In this document: one piece after another, positions 8,205 through 16,743 of the stretch
Numbering within the stretch: the first letter of the stretch is position 1
How the letters are laid out: the number at the start of each line of letters is the position of its first letter
Assembly (NCBI GenBank): GCA_024697645.1
Contig: JAILFH010000115.1
Location: 1 to 49,360, forward strand
From: Prevotella sp.
GTDB taxonomy: Bacteria > Bacteroidota > Bacteroidia > Bacteroidales > Bacteroidaceae
DNA length: 49,360 nucleotides
Direction: 5' to 3'
Notes under the pieces: generated by a model
What the model saw: the letters and a program-made list of their open reading frames with translations, nothing else
The model's database searches: none
Told to the model about the DNA's origin: nothing
Position numbers and translations under genes: made by a program

Positions 8205-9767
8205 ATGAAGAAATTTGGTTTTACATTACTGTTGACATGTCTCTTTATGGGAGCAATGTCACAGACGGCATTGCGCTTTGACGCAAATGCGGCAGTTGAA
8301 TCGTCGCTGACACTCTATGACGGAAAGGAGGTAAAGTTCAAGGCTTACGAGCAGTTGTATTATGTTACACAGGTAGAGGACTCTGCCTATCAATACCTGA
8401 ACCTTTACGTGCCCGAGGGAGCCACACAGCAGACACCAATCTTCCTGCGTACATACGTGGGCGGCTATATGGCTTCTGCTGCAACAAAGCCTCAGGCAAA
8501 CGACGCTACTGGAAGAGCGTTGAAGGAAGGTTACGTAGTCGTAATCCCTGGTTCGCGCGGACGCAACTCAACAATTGTTGCTGACAAGGCATACGCGAAG
8601 AAACACAAGGGCGTGAAGAAGGGACAAACCGTTTATACAGGTCGTGCACCGAAGGCTATACTCGACCTGAAGGCTGCAATCCGATATCTGCGCCATTTCG
8701 ACGAGGTGATGCTTGGTAACGCAGAACGAATCATCACTAATGGAACGAGCGCTGGTGGTGCAATGTCGGCACTGATGGGAGCAACGGGCAACAATCCCGA
8801 GTATGTTGCAATGCTGAAAGCGATGGGGGCTGCCGATGAGCGCGACGATGTTTTCGCTTCAGTTTGCTTCTGTCCTATCATCGACCTCGAACATGCAGAT
8901 ATGTGCTACGAATGGCTCTTCCAACAAACTGATTCCCGACAAGGTCTCGACGAGACGCACAAAGGCTATACGAAGGAATTGGCAGAGGCTTTCCCAACCT
9001 ATCTGGAGAGTTTGAACTTACTCAAGGCTGACGGCACTCCGCTCAATGCTGATAATTATCTCGACTTCATCAAGAGCGAACTCATCCGATCGGCTCAGAT
9101 TGCGAAAAATGCAGGTGCAGATCTCGCCGATAGTCTTGGTTTCTCCTATAGTAGTTCGGCCAAGGGAATGTTTGCTGCGCCTATTAACGGAGGAATGCGC
9201 CCTCAAATGCAAGGTGGTAAGCCGCCAAGAGGAATGCGTCCCGAAATGCAAGGCGAAGAACTACCCAGAGGAATGGGACCCCGTGAAATGGAAGGAAATC
9301 AGAAGGGGGAATATATTACTGACCTCGACATGCAGAAATACCTGAATTATGTAGTTTCGACTCAGCCTCTGAAGGGTGTTCCTGCATTTGACAGCCAGAT
9401 AGAAGGAATAAACAATGCCAGTGGTGAAAACGAGGAGTTTGGCGACGCGAATGGTAGCAGCGTAAACTTCACTGACTATACTGCTTCAAAAAACAATGTG
9501 GTGATTTCTGATGAGATTCGGCAGAATGTTCGTCTGATGAATCCAATGAGTTTCATCGATGATGCATCTACATGCGTTGCACCTCATTGGTACATTCGTC
9601 ACGGAGCCCGCGACCGCGATACATCCTTCCCTGTTCCCATCAACTTTGCAACGAAATTGAAAAATGCTGGTAAGGATGTTAACTTCCTGCTGGCTTGGAA
9701 TCGTCCTCATAGCGGCGACTATGCCCTCGACGAATTGTTTAAGTGGATTACTGAGATACTGAAATAA
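8205..9767 (+). CDS. Secreted subtype-B tannase-like carboxylesterase (alpha/beta hydrolase)
   Basis: A 520-residue protein with an N-terminal signal peptide (MKKFGFTLLLTCLFMGAMSQT). The nucleophile motif GTSAGGAMSAL (Ser182) matches bacterial tannases, which cleave gallate or related phenolic esters. A likely triad is completed by Asp470 (RHGARDRDTS) and His502 (NRPHSGDY); their 32-residue spacing agrees with Lactobacillus tannase. Family assignment is by motif, so activity on tannins rather than another plant phenolic ester is inferred. Residues 330-368 hold a 13-residue tandem repeat rich in Met, Gly, Pro and Arg, inserted in the lid region. The export signal suggests action in the periplasm or at the surface. 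Confidence 0.82.
   Translation: MKKFGFTLLLTCLFMGAMSQTALRFDANAAVESSLTLYDGKEVKFKAYEQLYYVTQVEDSAYQYLNLYVPEGATQQTPIFLRTYVGGYMASAATKPQANDATGRALKEGYVVVIPGSRGRNSTIVADKAYAKKHKGVKKGQTVYTGRAPKAILDLKAAIRYLRHFDEVMLGNAERIITNGTSAGGAMSALMGATGNNPEYVAMLKAMGAADERDDVFASVCFCPIIDLEHADMCYEWLFQQTDSRQGLDETHKGYTKELAEAFPTYLESLNLLKADGTPLNADNYLDFIKSELIRSAQIAKNAGADLADSLGFSYSSSAKGMFAAPINGGMRPQMQGGKPPRGMRPEMQGEELPRGMGPREMEGNQKGEYITDLDMQKYLNYVVSTQPLKGVPAFDSQIEGINNASGENEEFGDANGSSVNFTDYTASKNNVVISDEIRQNVRLMNPMSFIDDASTCVAPHWYIRHGARDRDTSFPVPINFATKLKNAGKDVNFLLAWNRPHSGDYALDELFKWITEILK
9192..9308 (+). repeat. 39-bp in-frame tandem repeat within the tannase-like gene
   Basis: Three consecutive 39-bp units starting at 9192, 9231 and 9270 encode GMRPQMQGGKPPR, GMRPEMQGEELPR and a diverged GMGPREMEGNQKG. 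The first two units are closely similar at DNA level and the third is degenerate. Confidence 0.85.
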
Positions 9768-9785
9768 AGATCCCCAAACAACAAA

Positions 9786-9840
9786 AATAACTCCCCACCC
9801 TCTTTTAAGAGAACTGGGGAGTTATTTCCTTTTTATTTCT
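9786..9840. terminator. Bidirectional rho-independent terminator between the tannase-like gene and greA
   Basis: A perfect 12-bp stem pairs AATAACTCCCCA (9786-9797) with TGGGGAGTTATT (9815-9826). The loop holds a second small stem (CTCTT/AAGAG). A T-rich tract follows on the plus strand and an A-rich tract precedes, so it can stop transcription of both convergent genes. Confidence 0.85.
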
Positions 9841-9842
9841 TC

Positions 9843-10307
9843 CTAGAGTTCTATGCTCTCAATACGAAGTTTCATGACGCCAGCAGGCACATGCACCTCA
9901 ACCTCGTCGCCAACATTCTTACCTAAGAGCGCCTGAGCGATGGGTGACTTAATGGAAATCTTTCCTTCACGAATATTTGCTTCATGAGGGCTCACAATGG
10001 TGTTTGTCATCTTCTTGCCATTGGCCACATTGACCATTTCCACCTTACTGAGCAACTGAACGCTGTCGCTATTCAGACGCGACATGTCTATCACACGGGC
10101 ATTCGCCAGCACTTTCTGCTTGAAACTAATACGGCTCAACAGTCTACCCTGCTCTCGCTTGGCTGCATGATACTCGAAATTCTCACTGAGGTCGCCTTTA
10201 TCGCGTGCCTCTGCGATAGCCTCTCTAACCCGAGGTAATTCCACATTTTCCAATTGGCGGAGTTCTGCTACGAGTTTGTCGTAACCTTCTTGTGACATAT
10301 ATTCCAT
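9843..10307 (-). CDS. greA: Transcription elongation factor GreA
   Basis: A 154-residue cytosolic factor that rescues backtracked RNA polymerase by stimulating transcript cleavage. The N-terminal coiled coil carries the acidic tip DKGDLSENFEYHAAKREQ, including the two acidic residues that act in the polymerase channel. The C-terminal FKBP-like globular domain includes SPIAQALLGKNVGDEVEV. Length matches the family. It is convergent with the tannase-like gene and separated from the upstream Nim-like gene by 90 bases of pyrimidine-rich DNA without a consensus -7 box. Confidence 0.95.
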   Translation of the reverse strand: MEYMSQEGYDKLVAELRQLENVELPRVREAIAEARDKGDLSENFEYHAAKREQGRLLSRISFKQKVLANARVIDMSRLNSDSVQLLSKVEMVNVANGKKMTNTIVSPHEANIREGKISIKSPIAQALLGKNVGDEVEVHVPAGVMKLRIESIEL

Positions 10308-10397
10308 AACTTTTTCCTTTTTATCGTTTTTCTTTCTTCCCGCTGGTTATTCTTTTCTTTTTTATACTATAGGAAGATATTTTAGTTCAAGTTTCTA

Positions 10398-10889
10398 TTA
10401 ACGTCTTCTGACAAGTTCAATGGCTTCTTTTCCCGTCAAATATTCAATATCGAGTCGAATCACATGCATGTGAGTGAAACCTTTTTCTATTTCTTTTTGA
10501 AGACCCTCGTCATCATTGGGATTATAGCGGCGACCGAGAAGTCGGATTCCTTCCATCTTCTCTGCTTCATCTTCAACGATATAGATTCTTCCAAAAGCAA
10601 TCACGCTACGAAAATAGGTTGTGAACTCTTCTGGCTTCACATCGTCTTGATCGATGACACAGAACGAAGCCTTATCGCATCGTCTAATCGCGTCAACCTT
10701 ATGCCCAGACAGCGCACTGTGAAAATAGAGTTTCCCATCCGAATAAACATAACTAATGGGCACAGCATAGGGGTAGTCGTTATCGCCCATCAAAGCCAAC
10801 GTGCCAGATGTTGATTTCATTAATAGGCTGATACTTTCCTCTTGGGAAAGTAACTGACGACTGCGTCTCATTTCTCTGAATGTTGCCAT
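10398..10889 (-). CDS. Pyridoxamine 5'-phosphate oxidase-like flavin-binding protein (Nim-like family)
   Basis: A 163-residue split-barrel protein from the ATG at 10889. The segments MRRSRQLLS, GTLALMGDNDYPYAVPISYVYSDGKLYFHSALSGHK match the small FMN- or heme-binding group that includes NimA-type nitroimidazole reductases. Actual nitroimidazole resistance cannot be inferred from family membership. The frame is open further upstream to 10952, but that part overlaps the SMR gene and lacks family similarity. The chosen ATG shares one base with the SMR stop (TAATG), indicating translational coupling. Confidence 0.85.
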   Translation of the reverse strand: MATFREMRRSRQLLSQEESISLLMKSTSGTLALMGDNDYPYAVPISYVYSDGKLYFHSALSGHKVDAIRRCDKASFCVIDQDDVKPEEFTTYFRSVIAFGRIYIVEDEAEKMEGIRLLGRRYNPNDDEGLQKEIEKGFTHMHVIRLDIEYLTGKEAIELVRRR

Positions 10890-11212
10890 TATCCTACCAT
10901 TTTTAATCCTACGATAGATGCTATCAGTGTGAAGATGAAGAACATGCGCCAAAATGTGCTGGGCTCATGGAAGAAAAAGATACCGATGAGCACTGACCCG
11001 ACGGCTCCCACACCTGTCCAAACAGGATAGGCTGTACCGATGGGTATTGCCTCTGAGGCTTTCACAAGAAGTCCCATGCTGACAATCGTACAGGCAATGA
11101 AGCCCAGCAGCCAGTAGAACCAAGTCCAGCCCGTCGAGCCTTTCATCATTCCCATACAGAACGTGAATGCGGCTGCAAACAAGCCACCAACAATCAAACA
11201 AAGCCAACTCAT
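10889..11212 (-). CDS. Small multidrug resistance (SMR) family membrane protein lacking the essential glutamate
   Basis: A 107-residue protein with four hydrophobic helices and SMR features such as IPIGTAYPVWTGVGAVGSVLIG and the closing FFIFTLIASIVGLKMV. In active SMR exporters (EmrE Glu14, SugE/Gdx Glu13) a single glutamate in helix 1 binds both proton and substrate. Aligning MSWLCLIVGGLF with SugE places Ala13 (codon GCA) at that site, and helix 1 has no acidic residue at all. It may therefore be inactive alone, act with a partner, or have another role. It sits 3 bases from the thioesterase gene and overlaps the next gene by 1 base. Confidence 0.85.
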   Translation of the reverse strand: MSWLCLIVGGLFAAAFTFCMGMMKGSTGWTWFYWLLGFIACTIVSMGLLVKASEAIPIGTAYPVWTGVGAVGSVLIGIFFFHEPSTFWRMFFIFTLIASIVGLKMVG

Positions 11213-11215
11213 AAT

Positions 11216-11692
11216 CTATTCTTCCTCCGTTTTACATTCTTCAAATCCCATTTCTTTTGCACGTTCAGCATTCATACAGAAATAGGTTGCCTGTCCTTCA
11301 ACACAGACTTCACCCTTCGAGTTTTTGATGGTTACGTCGATAAATGCTATATTACGTTTCATTTCAGCAATATGGCCACGAATGGTCAGACGAGGATCAA
11401 GTGTCGAGACAGCCTTCTTGTAGCGCACATCAAGGCGAGTAGTCATTCCACTTGTCTGCAATTTACGCGAAACCACCCAGCCTGCAATCTCATCGACAAG
11501 TGTCGAGAGTATTCCACCGTGCATTGTGTTAATCCAGCCCTGATAGTGCTGACGTGGTTTCCAGAAACTTACGATATCATCGCCTTCCTCAAAAAATTCC
11601 ATATGTACACCGTACGGATTGGTCGGACAACACCCAAAACAGTCGTAACCTTCTCGGTTGGTCCACGGGTTCAGTATTTTTTTCAGCATCAT
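11216..11692 (-). CDS. PaaI-type hotdog-fold acyl-CoA thioesterase
   Basis: A 158-residue cytosolic protein with the hotdog thioesterase core: GWINTMHGGILSTLVDEIAGW (HGG motif and catalytic acid) followed by TRLDVRYKKAVST. It carries an N-terminal Cys-containing segment (CFGCCPTNPYG) often seen in this subfamily. Expected activity is hydrolysis of an acyl-CoA; the substrate is unknown. ATG codons at 11692 and 11689 are both possible. It lies within a compact minus-strand operon, 18 bases after the hydrolase gene and 3 bases before the SMR gene. Confidence 0.87.
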   Translation of the reverse strand: MMLKKILNPWTNREGYDCFGCCPTNPYGVHMEFFEEGDDIVSFWKPRQHYQGWINTMHGGILSTLVDEIAGWVVSRKLQTSGMTTRLDVRYKKAVSTLDPRLTIRGHIAEMKRNIAFIDVTIKNSKGEVCVEGQATYFCMNAERAKEMGFEECKTEEE

Positions 11693-11710
11693 AATTTATT
11701 TTATTAGATG

Positions 11711-12313
11711 TTAAACGTTTTCATTTATGAGTTTTTCAATCAGTGGAACATACCATTGACGAACCTCTTCAGCCGTTGGCGTATGGCCACCTGGGAAATG
11801 GTAAGAATGGGTATAGTACTGTAAGAACAACGGTTCAAAATGAGCCAGTGTGTCCTTTTCACCAAACAATCCCCAAACTCGGTCGCGAGACTCCTCTGTG
11901 CAATGTTCAAACTGGATTGGTTCCAGCGTGGCAAACTCATTGATTAGATTCTCGTCTATAACGAACTTCTGACACCCATTCTGGCGCGGCGACTTATACT
12001 GATGTTCGCCGAGGCGTTGCTTTAGGAAGTCCGTCATTTGGAAATGCGGGTTGCCCAACAAAGTAGGAATCCCAAATTCAGGCGCAACCCACTGAGCATA
12101 GAACGAACCACAACTATTGCCCACCACAACATTAGGGTTCTCATGCTTGCAGATATCTCTCACCAACAGTAGCACCTCGCTTGGACAAAGGGGCAGGTCG
12201 GGCGAAAGCACCTTGGCCTTTCCCTGCAACGCCTCCCGCAATGCTAACGCTGGAACGCACTGCCCACTGGCGAAGAATCCGTGAAGGAACAATATCTTTT
12301 TCTCTTCGTTCAT
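11711..12313 (-). CDS. YqiA/YcfP-like alpha/beta hydrolase (esterase)
   Basis: A 200-residue small hydrolase. It opens with the oxyanion segment FLHGFFASG, has the nucleophile elbow GNSCGSFYAQW (Ser at residue about 68) and closes with LFGEKDTL (acid) and FPGGHTPT (His). The size and motifs agree with the YqiA-like esterase family, whose in vivo substrates are unclear. No signal peptide, so cytosolic. It is the second gene after the PPC-domain gene, with a 94-base gap lacking a consensus promoter. Confidence 0.83.
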   Translation of the reverse strand: MNEEKKILFLHGFFASGQCVPALALREALQGKAKVLSPDLPLCPSEVLLLVRDICKHENPNVVVGNSCGSFYAQWVAPEFGIPTLLGNPHFQMTDFLKQRLGEHQYKSPRQNGCQKFVIDENLINEFATLEPIQFEHCTEESRDRVWGLFGEKDTLAHFEPLFLQYYTHSYHFPGGHTPTAEEVRQWYVPLIEKLINENV

Positions 12314-12407
12314 TTAACTCTTAAAATTCTATTCAGTTGCATCAGCACGATGTAGTCTCTAGGACCTTTTGCTATAAATTGTGACTCTACCTTCGCTTCG
12401 ATTGGTT

Positions 12408-12857
12408 TTATTCCTCAGTCTCTCTGAAATCCCAGAATCCTGTACCTGTCTCAGGGTCAAACTTCCGCCTAATCTCTCCGCCGACTGTTGGTCGCAGTTC
12501 AATCTCCGCAGTATAGAGCACAATTGTTGATTTCAGATGACCGCCAGCCATTCCGTGCTCCCCGTTCTTCTTGAATGAGAACAGAGCATGAGTATGATGA
12601 AACAACTCACCGTCGTCACCCGAAACAACATTACCATTAAGCGACACCAACTCAAGCATTCCCTCCAGACGCTCAGTTTCGAAACTGCCACTCTCGGGGA
12701 TAAACACCTGCAACTCGGCGCTCTTGCAACCGCCAATGCCCGTAAACACAGCCGACGGAATCAACTCCCGACGGCACACCTCAAGAATCTTTTCGATTAC
12801 TTCGTCATCACGATCCATTCTGAGATAGTAGGTCTCCCCTATCTTCTTGTATTCCAT
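12408..12857 (-). CDS. PPC/DUF296-domain DNA-binding-like protein
   Basis: A 149-residue single-domain protein of the PPC (plant and prokaryote conserved, DUF296) family: YYLRMDRDDEVIEKI at the start, FTGIGGCKSAEL, then VVSGDDGELFHHTHALFS and GGHLKSTIVLYTAEIEL. In plants the domain is part of AT-hook proteins; bacterial stand-alone members have unknown function and often a metal site made of histidines such as the HHTH seen here. It starts the minus-strand operon that runs to the Nim-like gene and has a good promoter. Confidence 0.87.
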   Translation of the reverse strand: MEYKKIGETYYLRMDRDDEVIEKILEVCRRELIPSAVFTGIGGCKSAELQVFIPESGSFETERLEGMLELVSLNGNVVSGDDGELFHHTHALFSFKKNGEHGMAGGHLKSTIVLYTAEIELRPTVGGEIRRKFDPETGTGFWDFRETEE

Positions 12858-12908
12858 AATTCAGAAAGAATATTCTGCTAGTTCTATAGTTAGACGAAAA
12901 AGATAATG

Positions 12909-12939
12909 CAAAAGTAGTGATTTTTAATGAGAAGACCAA
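12909..12939 (-). promoter_or_regulatory. Promoter of the PPC-domain gene operon
   Basis: Minus-strand TACTTTTG (12909-12916) with TTG at 12937-12939 and a 20-base spacer matches the phylum consensus. It sits about 52 bases from the ATG and probably drives the five-gene operon ending at 10398. Confidence 0.75.
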
Positions 12940-13044
12940 AGTTTTAAACACAAAAAACTGATTCTGGAAGGGATCCGATATTTGCCAAAATGGTAGATTC
13001 AGGAATAATCATTGCTAAATTCGGCAGATTCTGAACTTAGATAT

Positions 13045-13074
13045 TTGAGGTATCAGATATTTTTCTTATCTTTG
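13045..13074 (+). promoter_or_regulatory. Promoter of the AraC-rubrerythrin operon
   Basis: TTG (13045-13047), a 19-base spacer and TATCTTTG (13067-13074) form a full consensus promoter, with the ATG only 24 bases further on, so the leader is very short. Confidence 0.8.
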
Positions 13075-13097
13075 CAAACGATTAAAAATGAAGTCAG

Positions 13098-13946
13098 ATG
13101 AACATTAATATCTTAAACATACCCCAGTGCTTCTCAACGCAAGAAAAAGTAGAGGCAACTGTCCACGCTCATGACTACTATCAACTCATGTGGTTTTGGC
13201 AGGGTGTAGGATGTCATCATATTGACTTCGCCGACGAAGTTCTTCAATCTGGTCGAATATTCGTGGTTTCTCCGGGTCAGTTACATCAGTTCAAACCCTG
13301 TGAGAAGACCGAGGGCATCATCATTCAGTTCGACGATAGTTTCTTCACTCAAGAGGGCAATAAACTGGAGAACATCATTAAGTACGATGTGTTCAACGTC
13401 TTTGACCGCCCACCCTACTACCTCATCAGTGATCAGACAGCAGACCGGCTTCGCGGCATTGCTGAGGAAATTAAGCGTGAGGCTCTCGATAACGACAAGT
13501 TTGCTCACGATCAGTATATTCACAATCTCGTGAAAATGTTTCTTATCATCCTTATCCGCGAAGGATTGCGTAATGACCACGAGCAGATTTATAATAATAG
13601 CGCAGCCTGTCTGAACTTCGTCAACTTCCGAAAGGAACTCGACCGAAACTACCGTCGATGCCACACAGTTCACGAATATGCGTCGATGTTGGGAATGTCG
13701 GTAAAAACACTTACCAACAGTACACTGAAATGTAGCGGACTGGCACCGTTGAAAATCATCAACAACCGCTTGATTGTAGAGGCTAAACGCATGCTCATGT
13801 CTACACCTAAACTCGTGAAGGAAATTGCATACGAACTCGGATTTGACGATGATTCCTACTTTGTGAAGTTCTTCCGTCGTCAAGTAGGCATGCTGCCGAC
13901 TGAATTCAGAGAAAAAGAAAAAGTAAATAAAATCATTTATTATTAA
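13098..13946 (+). CDS. AraC-family transcriptional regulator with N-terminal cupin domain
   Basis: A 282-residue soluble regulator. The N-terminal half is cupin-like (HAHDYYQLMWFWQGVGCHHIDF, then GRIFVVSPGQLHQFKP), the usual effector-binding part. Residues about 180-275 are the AraC DNA-binding domain, with VHEYASMLGMSVKTLTNS as the first HTH and LVKEIAYELGFDDDSYFVKFFRRQVG as the second. The ligand is unknown. Only 20 bases separate it from the rubrerythrin gene, and one promoter precedes both, so they are likely cotranscribed. Confidence 0.9.
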   Translation: MNINILNIPQCFSTQEKVEATVHAHDYYQLMWFWQGVGCHHIDFADEVLQSGRIFVVSPGQLHQFKPCEKTEGIIIQFDDSFFTQEGNKLENIIKYDVFNVFDRPPYYLISDQTADRLRGIAEEIKREALDNDKFAHDQYIHNLVKMFLIILIREGLRNDHEQIYNNSAACLNFVNFRKELDRNYRRCHTVHEYASMLGMSVKTLTNSTLKCSGLAPLKIINNRLIVEAKRMLMSTPKLVKEIAYELGFDDDSYFVKFFRRQVGMLPTEFREKEKVNKIIYY

Positions 13947-13966
13947 TTTAAAAATCAAAAACAATT

Positions 13967-14512
13967 ATGGACAACAAGAACAAGTACGCTGGCACACAGA
14001 CCGAGAAGAATCTCGAGGCCGCATTCGCAGGTGAGTCAATGGCTCGCAACAAGTATACTTATTTTGCATCAAAGGCTAAGAAAGAAGGATTCGAGCAGAT
14101 CGCAGAACTCTTCCAGAAGACTGCCGACAACGAGAAGGAACACGCAAAACTTTGGTTCAAGGAACTCAATGGGATCGGCGACACAGCCGAAAACCTCGGT
14201 GCAGCAGCAGATGGTGAAAACTACGAGTGGACCGATATGTACGAAAGTTTTGCCAAGACAGCCGAGGAAGAAGGTTTCAAGGCTTTGGCAAAGAAATTCC
14301 GTATGGTAGCAGAAATTGAAAAGCGTCACGAAGAACGTTATCGTGCACTGCTCAAGAACGTTGAAACTCAGGAAGTATTCCAAAAGTCAAGTGTGAAGGT
14401 TTGGGTGTGCCGCAACTGCGGTCACATCGTAGTTGGCGAGAAGGCACCTGAAATCTGCCCTGTTTGCCTCCACCCGAAAGCATTCTTCGAACTTCACATG
14501 GACAACTTCTGA
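13967..14512 (+). CDS. rbr: Rubrerythrin (non-heme diiron peroxidase)
   Basis: A 181-residue protein of usual rubrerythrin length. The ferritin-like four-helix part carries the diiron ligands (E20 in [39 protein letters not shown]). The C-terminal rubredoxin-like domain has two CxxC pairs (VCRNCGH and ICPVCLH) for one iron. The enzyme reduces hydrogen peroxide in the cytosol of anaerobes using electrons from rubredoxin or NADH-linked partners. Cotranscription with an AraC regulator is unusual for this gene in my experience of the family and may give peroxide- or carbon-linked control. Confidence 0.95.
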   Translation: MDNKNKYAGTQTEKNLEAAFAGESMARNKYTYFASKAKKEGFEQIAELFQKTADNEKEHAKLWFKELNGIGDTAENLGAAADGENYEWTDMYESFAKTAEEEGFKALAKKFRMVAEIEKRHEERYRALLKNVETQEVFQKSSVKVWVCRNCGHIVVGEKAPEICPVCLHPKAFFELHMDNF

Positions 14513-14554
14513 TCCTTCTCTAGGAAAAAACGTTTCCATTATTTAGAGCATTAT

Positions 14555-14587
14555 CCCCGGACCTCTTCTTTACTGGTTCGGGGTTTT
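14555..14587 (+). terminator. Rho-independent terminator after rubrerythrin
   Basis: CCCCGGACC (14555-14563) pairs with GGTTCGGGG (14575-14583) with one G-U pair, followed by TTTTT. Confidence 0.85.
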
Positions 14588-14590
14588 TGT

Positions 14591-14889
14591 ATCTATTATA
14601 TTTCAGCCATTTCACACATATTTATTAATAACAAATTCTCCAGATGACTTCTCCCAAATCTCTACTACAATAGCGAAGATGATAGAAAGGCATGCATTAC
14701 ACTTACTACATCTAAGAAGCAAACTAGAAAAATAAAGCAATTTGTTTCAAATATTACGCAACATGTTGATTACACGTATATTACAATATTATACTTATAC
14801 TAGAAAAAATAAAGAAATAATGAAAAAACAAAAGACTAATAGAAATATTCTACACGAACAAATAGTAGAACAATATGGTTTCTTTACTA
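14591..14889. other. AT-rich intergenic region with no recognised feature
   Basis: No plausible gene, consensus promoter or clear repeat was found between the rubrerythrin terminator and the yigZ stop. A weak 5-bp hairpin (GTTTC/GAAAC) beside the yigZ stop may help end that transcript. Confidence 0.4.
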
Positions 14890-15474
14890 TCAGAAACTGA
14901 GTTTTGCAAGTCGGTCACGAAGTTGGGGAGCAAGTGACTTGCGAATGGAAAGATTAATGGTGCATGTGTTGTCGAAAGTTTGTGAAACGATGCGAGGCGA
15001 CATCTCTTTTACCACTCGCATCACTGCACTCGTCATCACATAAGGATAAGTATAAGTGACAAGTTCCTCCACTTGTCTGGTTTCAATCTGACTGTGCTCA
15101 ATAGCATCGGCTGCGGCTGTTCGATAGGCAACGATTAGACCACTGGTACCGAGGTTCACACCGCCATAATAACGAATGACTACGATGAGAATATCAGTAA
15201 GTTCATTGCTATTGATCTGACCAAGAATAGGCTTACCTGCTGTCGATGAAGGTTCACCATCATCGTTAGCACGAAACTGCTCGCGTTCGGGACCGAGCAT
15301 ATAGGCATAACAAACGTGGCGCGCGTCGAAATACTTCTTGCGATATTGGTCGATGATTTCCTTAATCTGATCCGTTGTTTCGACGTGGTGGGCGAAGGCG
15401 AAGAACTTACTCCGCTTTTCAGAGTAGAATCCTTCGCCTACGAGAGAGGTTATCGTCAGATACTGATCGGTCAT
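14890..15474 (-). CDS. yigZ: YigZ/IMPACT-family protein
   Basis: A 194-residue protein of the UPF0029/IMPACT family. Conserved pieces include KRSKFFAFAHHV, KYFDARHVCYAYMLG, ANDDGEPSSTAGKPIL and VIRYYGGVNLGTSGLIVAYRTAA. The family links to translation control in eukaryotes (Gcn1 binding), but the bacterial role is unsettled. The start overlaps the DUF1015 stop by 4 bases (ATGA), so translation is coupled and it is the last gene of the serC-serA-DUF1015 chain. Confidence 0.9.
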   Translation of the reverse strand: MTDQYLTITSLVGEGFYSEKRSKFFAFAHHVETTDQIKEIIDQYRKKYFDARHVCYAYMLGPEREQFRANDDGEPSSTAGKPILGQINSNELTDILIVVIRYYGGVNLGTSGLIVAYRTAAADAIEHSQIETRQVEELVTYTYPYVMTSAVMRVVKEMSPRIVSQTFDNTCTINLSIRKSLAPQLRDRLAKLSF

Positions 15475-16715
15475 GAGAGTTTATGGATTACAAGTCCTGA
15501 GCGCAACTTCGGCTCAAACCAAGTTGCCTTGGGGGGCATAATGTTACCCGTATCAGCAATGTCCATAATCTGTTGCATAGAAACGGGATAGAGAGCAAGT
15601 GCTGCACGCATCTCACCACTATCCACACGACGCTTCAATTCAGCAAGACCGCGAAGTCCACCAACGAAGTCGATTCGGTTAGACGAACGCAAGTCGCCAA
15701 TCTTCAGAATTTCATCAAGGATGAGTCTTGAAGAAATATCAACGTCGAGCACACCAATAGGATCGTGGTCGTCGTAGGTACCAGGTTTTGCGTTGAGTGC
15801 AAACCAGTGGCCATCAAGATAGAGCGAGAACTCGTGGAGATGCTGTGGCTTGTAAATCTCAGTGCCTTTATCCTCAACAGTGAAGTTACGACGAAGTGCA
15901 TCGAGGAACTGCTCGCTGGTAAGGCCATTCAGGTCTTTCACTACGCGGTTGTAGTCGAGGACAGTGAGTTGTGAAGCCTGGAAGGCAACAGCCATGAAAT
16001 AGTTATATTCCTCATCACCACGATGATTCGGATTCTGACCTGCCTTCTCTGCACCAACAAGCGCTGCTGCTGCCGAGCGATGATGACCATCAGCAATATA
16101 GAGAGCAGGCATCTTGCGGAATTCCTCAGTTACAGTCTTAATGTCTGCCTCATCGGCAATCACCCAAAACTGATGGCGGAATCCATCGATAGGTGCAACA
16201 AAATCGTATTCAGGAGTGGTCCGAGCATAGCGCATAATGAGGTCGTTGAGCACTTCATTGTCGGGATAGGCAAAGAAAACGGGCTCAATGTTTGCATTGT
16301 TGACACGAACGTGCTTCATACGGTCTTCCTCTTTATCACGACGAGTCAATTCATGCTTCTTGATACGCTGCTGCATATAGTCCTCAACATAGGCTCCTAT
16401 GACAAGTCCGTACTGGGTCTTGCCGTTCATTGTCTGAGCGTAGATGTAGTAGTTTTCCTTGTCGTCCTGAAGTAGCCAACCACGATTCTGAAACTTCTGA
16501 AAGTTCTCTGCAGCACGCTCATAGACGCGCGGATCATATTCGGAAGTTCCCACAGGAAAATCAATCTCGGGTTTAATGATATGGTAGAGACTCATCTCGT
16601 TGTCGCCTGCTTCGGCGCGAGCCTCTTCGCTGTCGAGCACGTCGTAAGGACGGCTTTCTACTTTTTCGACAAGTTCTTTTGGCGGACGAATGCCGCGGAA
16701 TGGTTTGATGATCAT
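15471..16715 (-). CDS. DUF1015 family protein
   Basis: From the ATG at 16715 the product has 414 residues and starts MIIKPFRGIRPP, the typical DUF1015 beginning (here with PYDVLDSEEAR shortly after). Other family landmarks are ADGHHRSAAA and the middle KHVRVNNANIEPVFFAYPD. It is described as a possible cytosolic kinase- or HPr-like-linked protein in some annotations, but no biochemical role is established. The frame extends upstream to 16832, but that part is built from an inverted repeat and is not protein-like. It lies downstream of serA, as in many Bacteroidota. Confidence 0.88.
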   Translation of the reverse strand: MIIKPFRGIRPPKELVEKVESRPYDVLDSEEARAEAGDNEMSLYHIIKPEIDFPVGTSEYDPRVYERAAENFQKFQNRGWLLQDDKENYYIYAQTMNGKTQYGLVIGAYVEDYMQQRIKKHELTRRDKEEDRMKHVRVNNANIEPVFFAYPDNEVLNDLIMRYARTTPEYDFVAPIDGFRHQFWVIADEADIKTVTEEFRKMPALYIADGHHRSAAAALVGAEKAGQNPNHRGDEEYNYFMAVAFQASQLTVLDYNRVVKDLNGLTSEQFLDALRRNFTVEDKGTEIYKPQHLHEFSLYLDGHWFALNAKPGTYDDHDPIGVLDVDISSRLILDEILKIGDLRSSNRIDFVGGLRGLAELKRRVDSGEMRAALALYPVSMQQIMDIADTGNIMPPKATWFEPKLRSGLVIHKLS

Positions 16716-16743
16716 AAGGATAAAAGGTTTATTTAAATAACTA

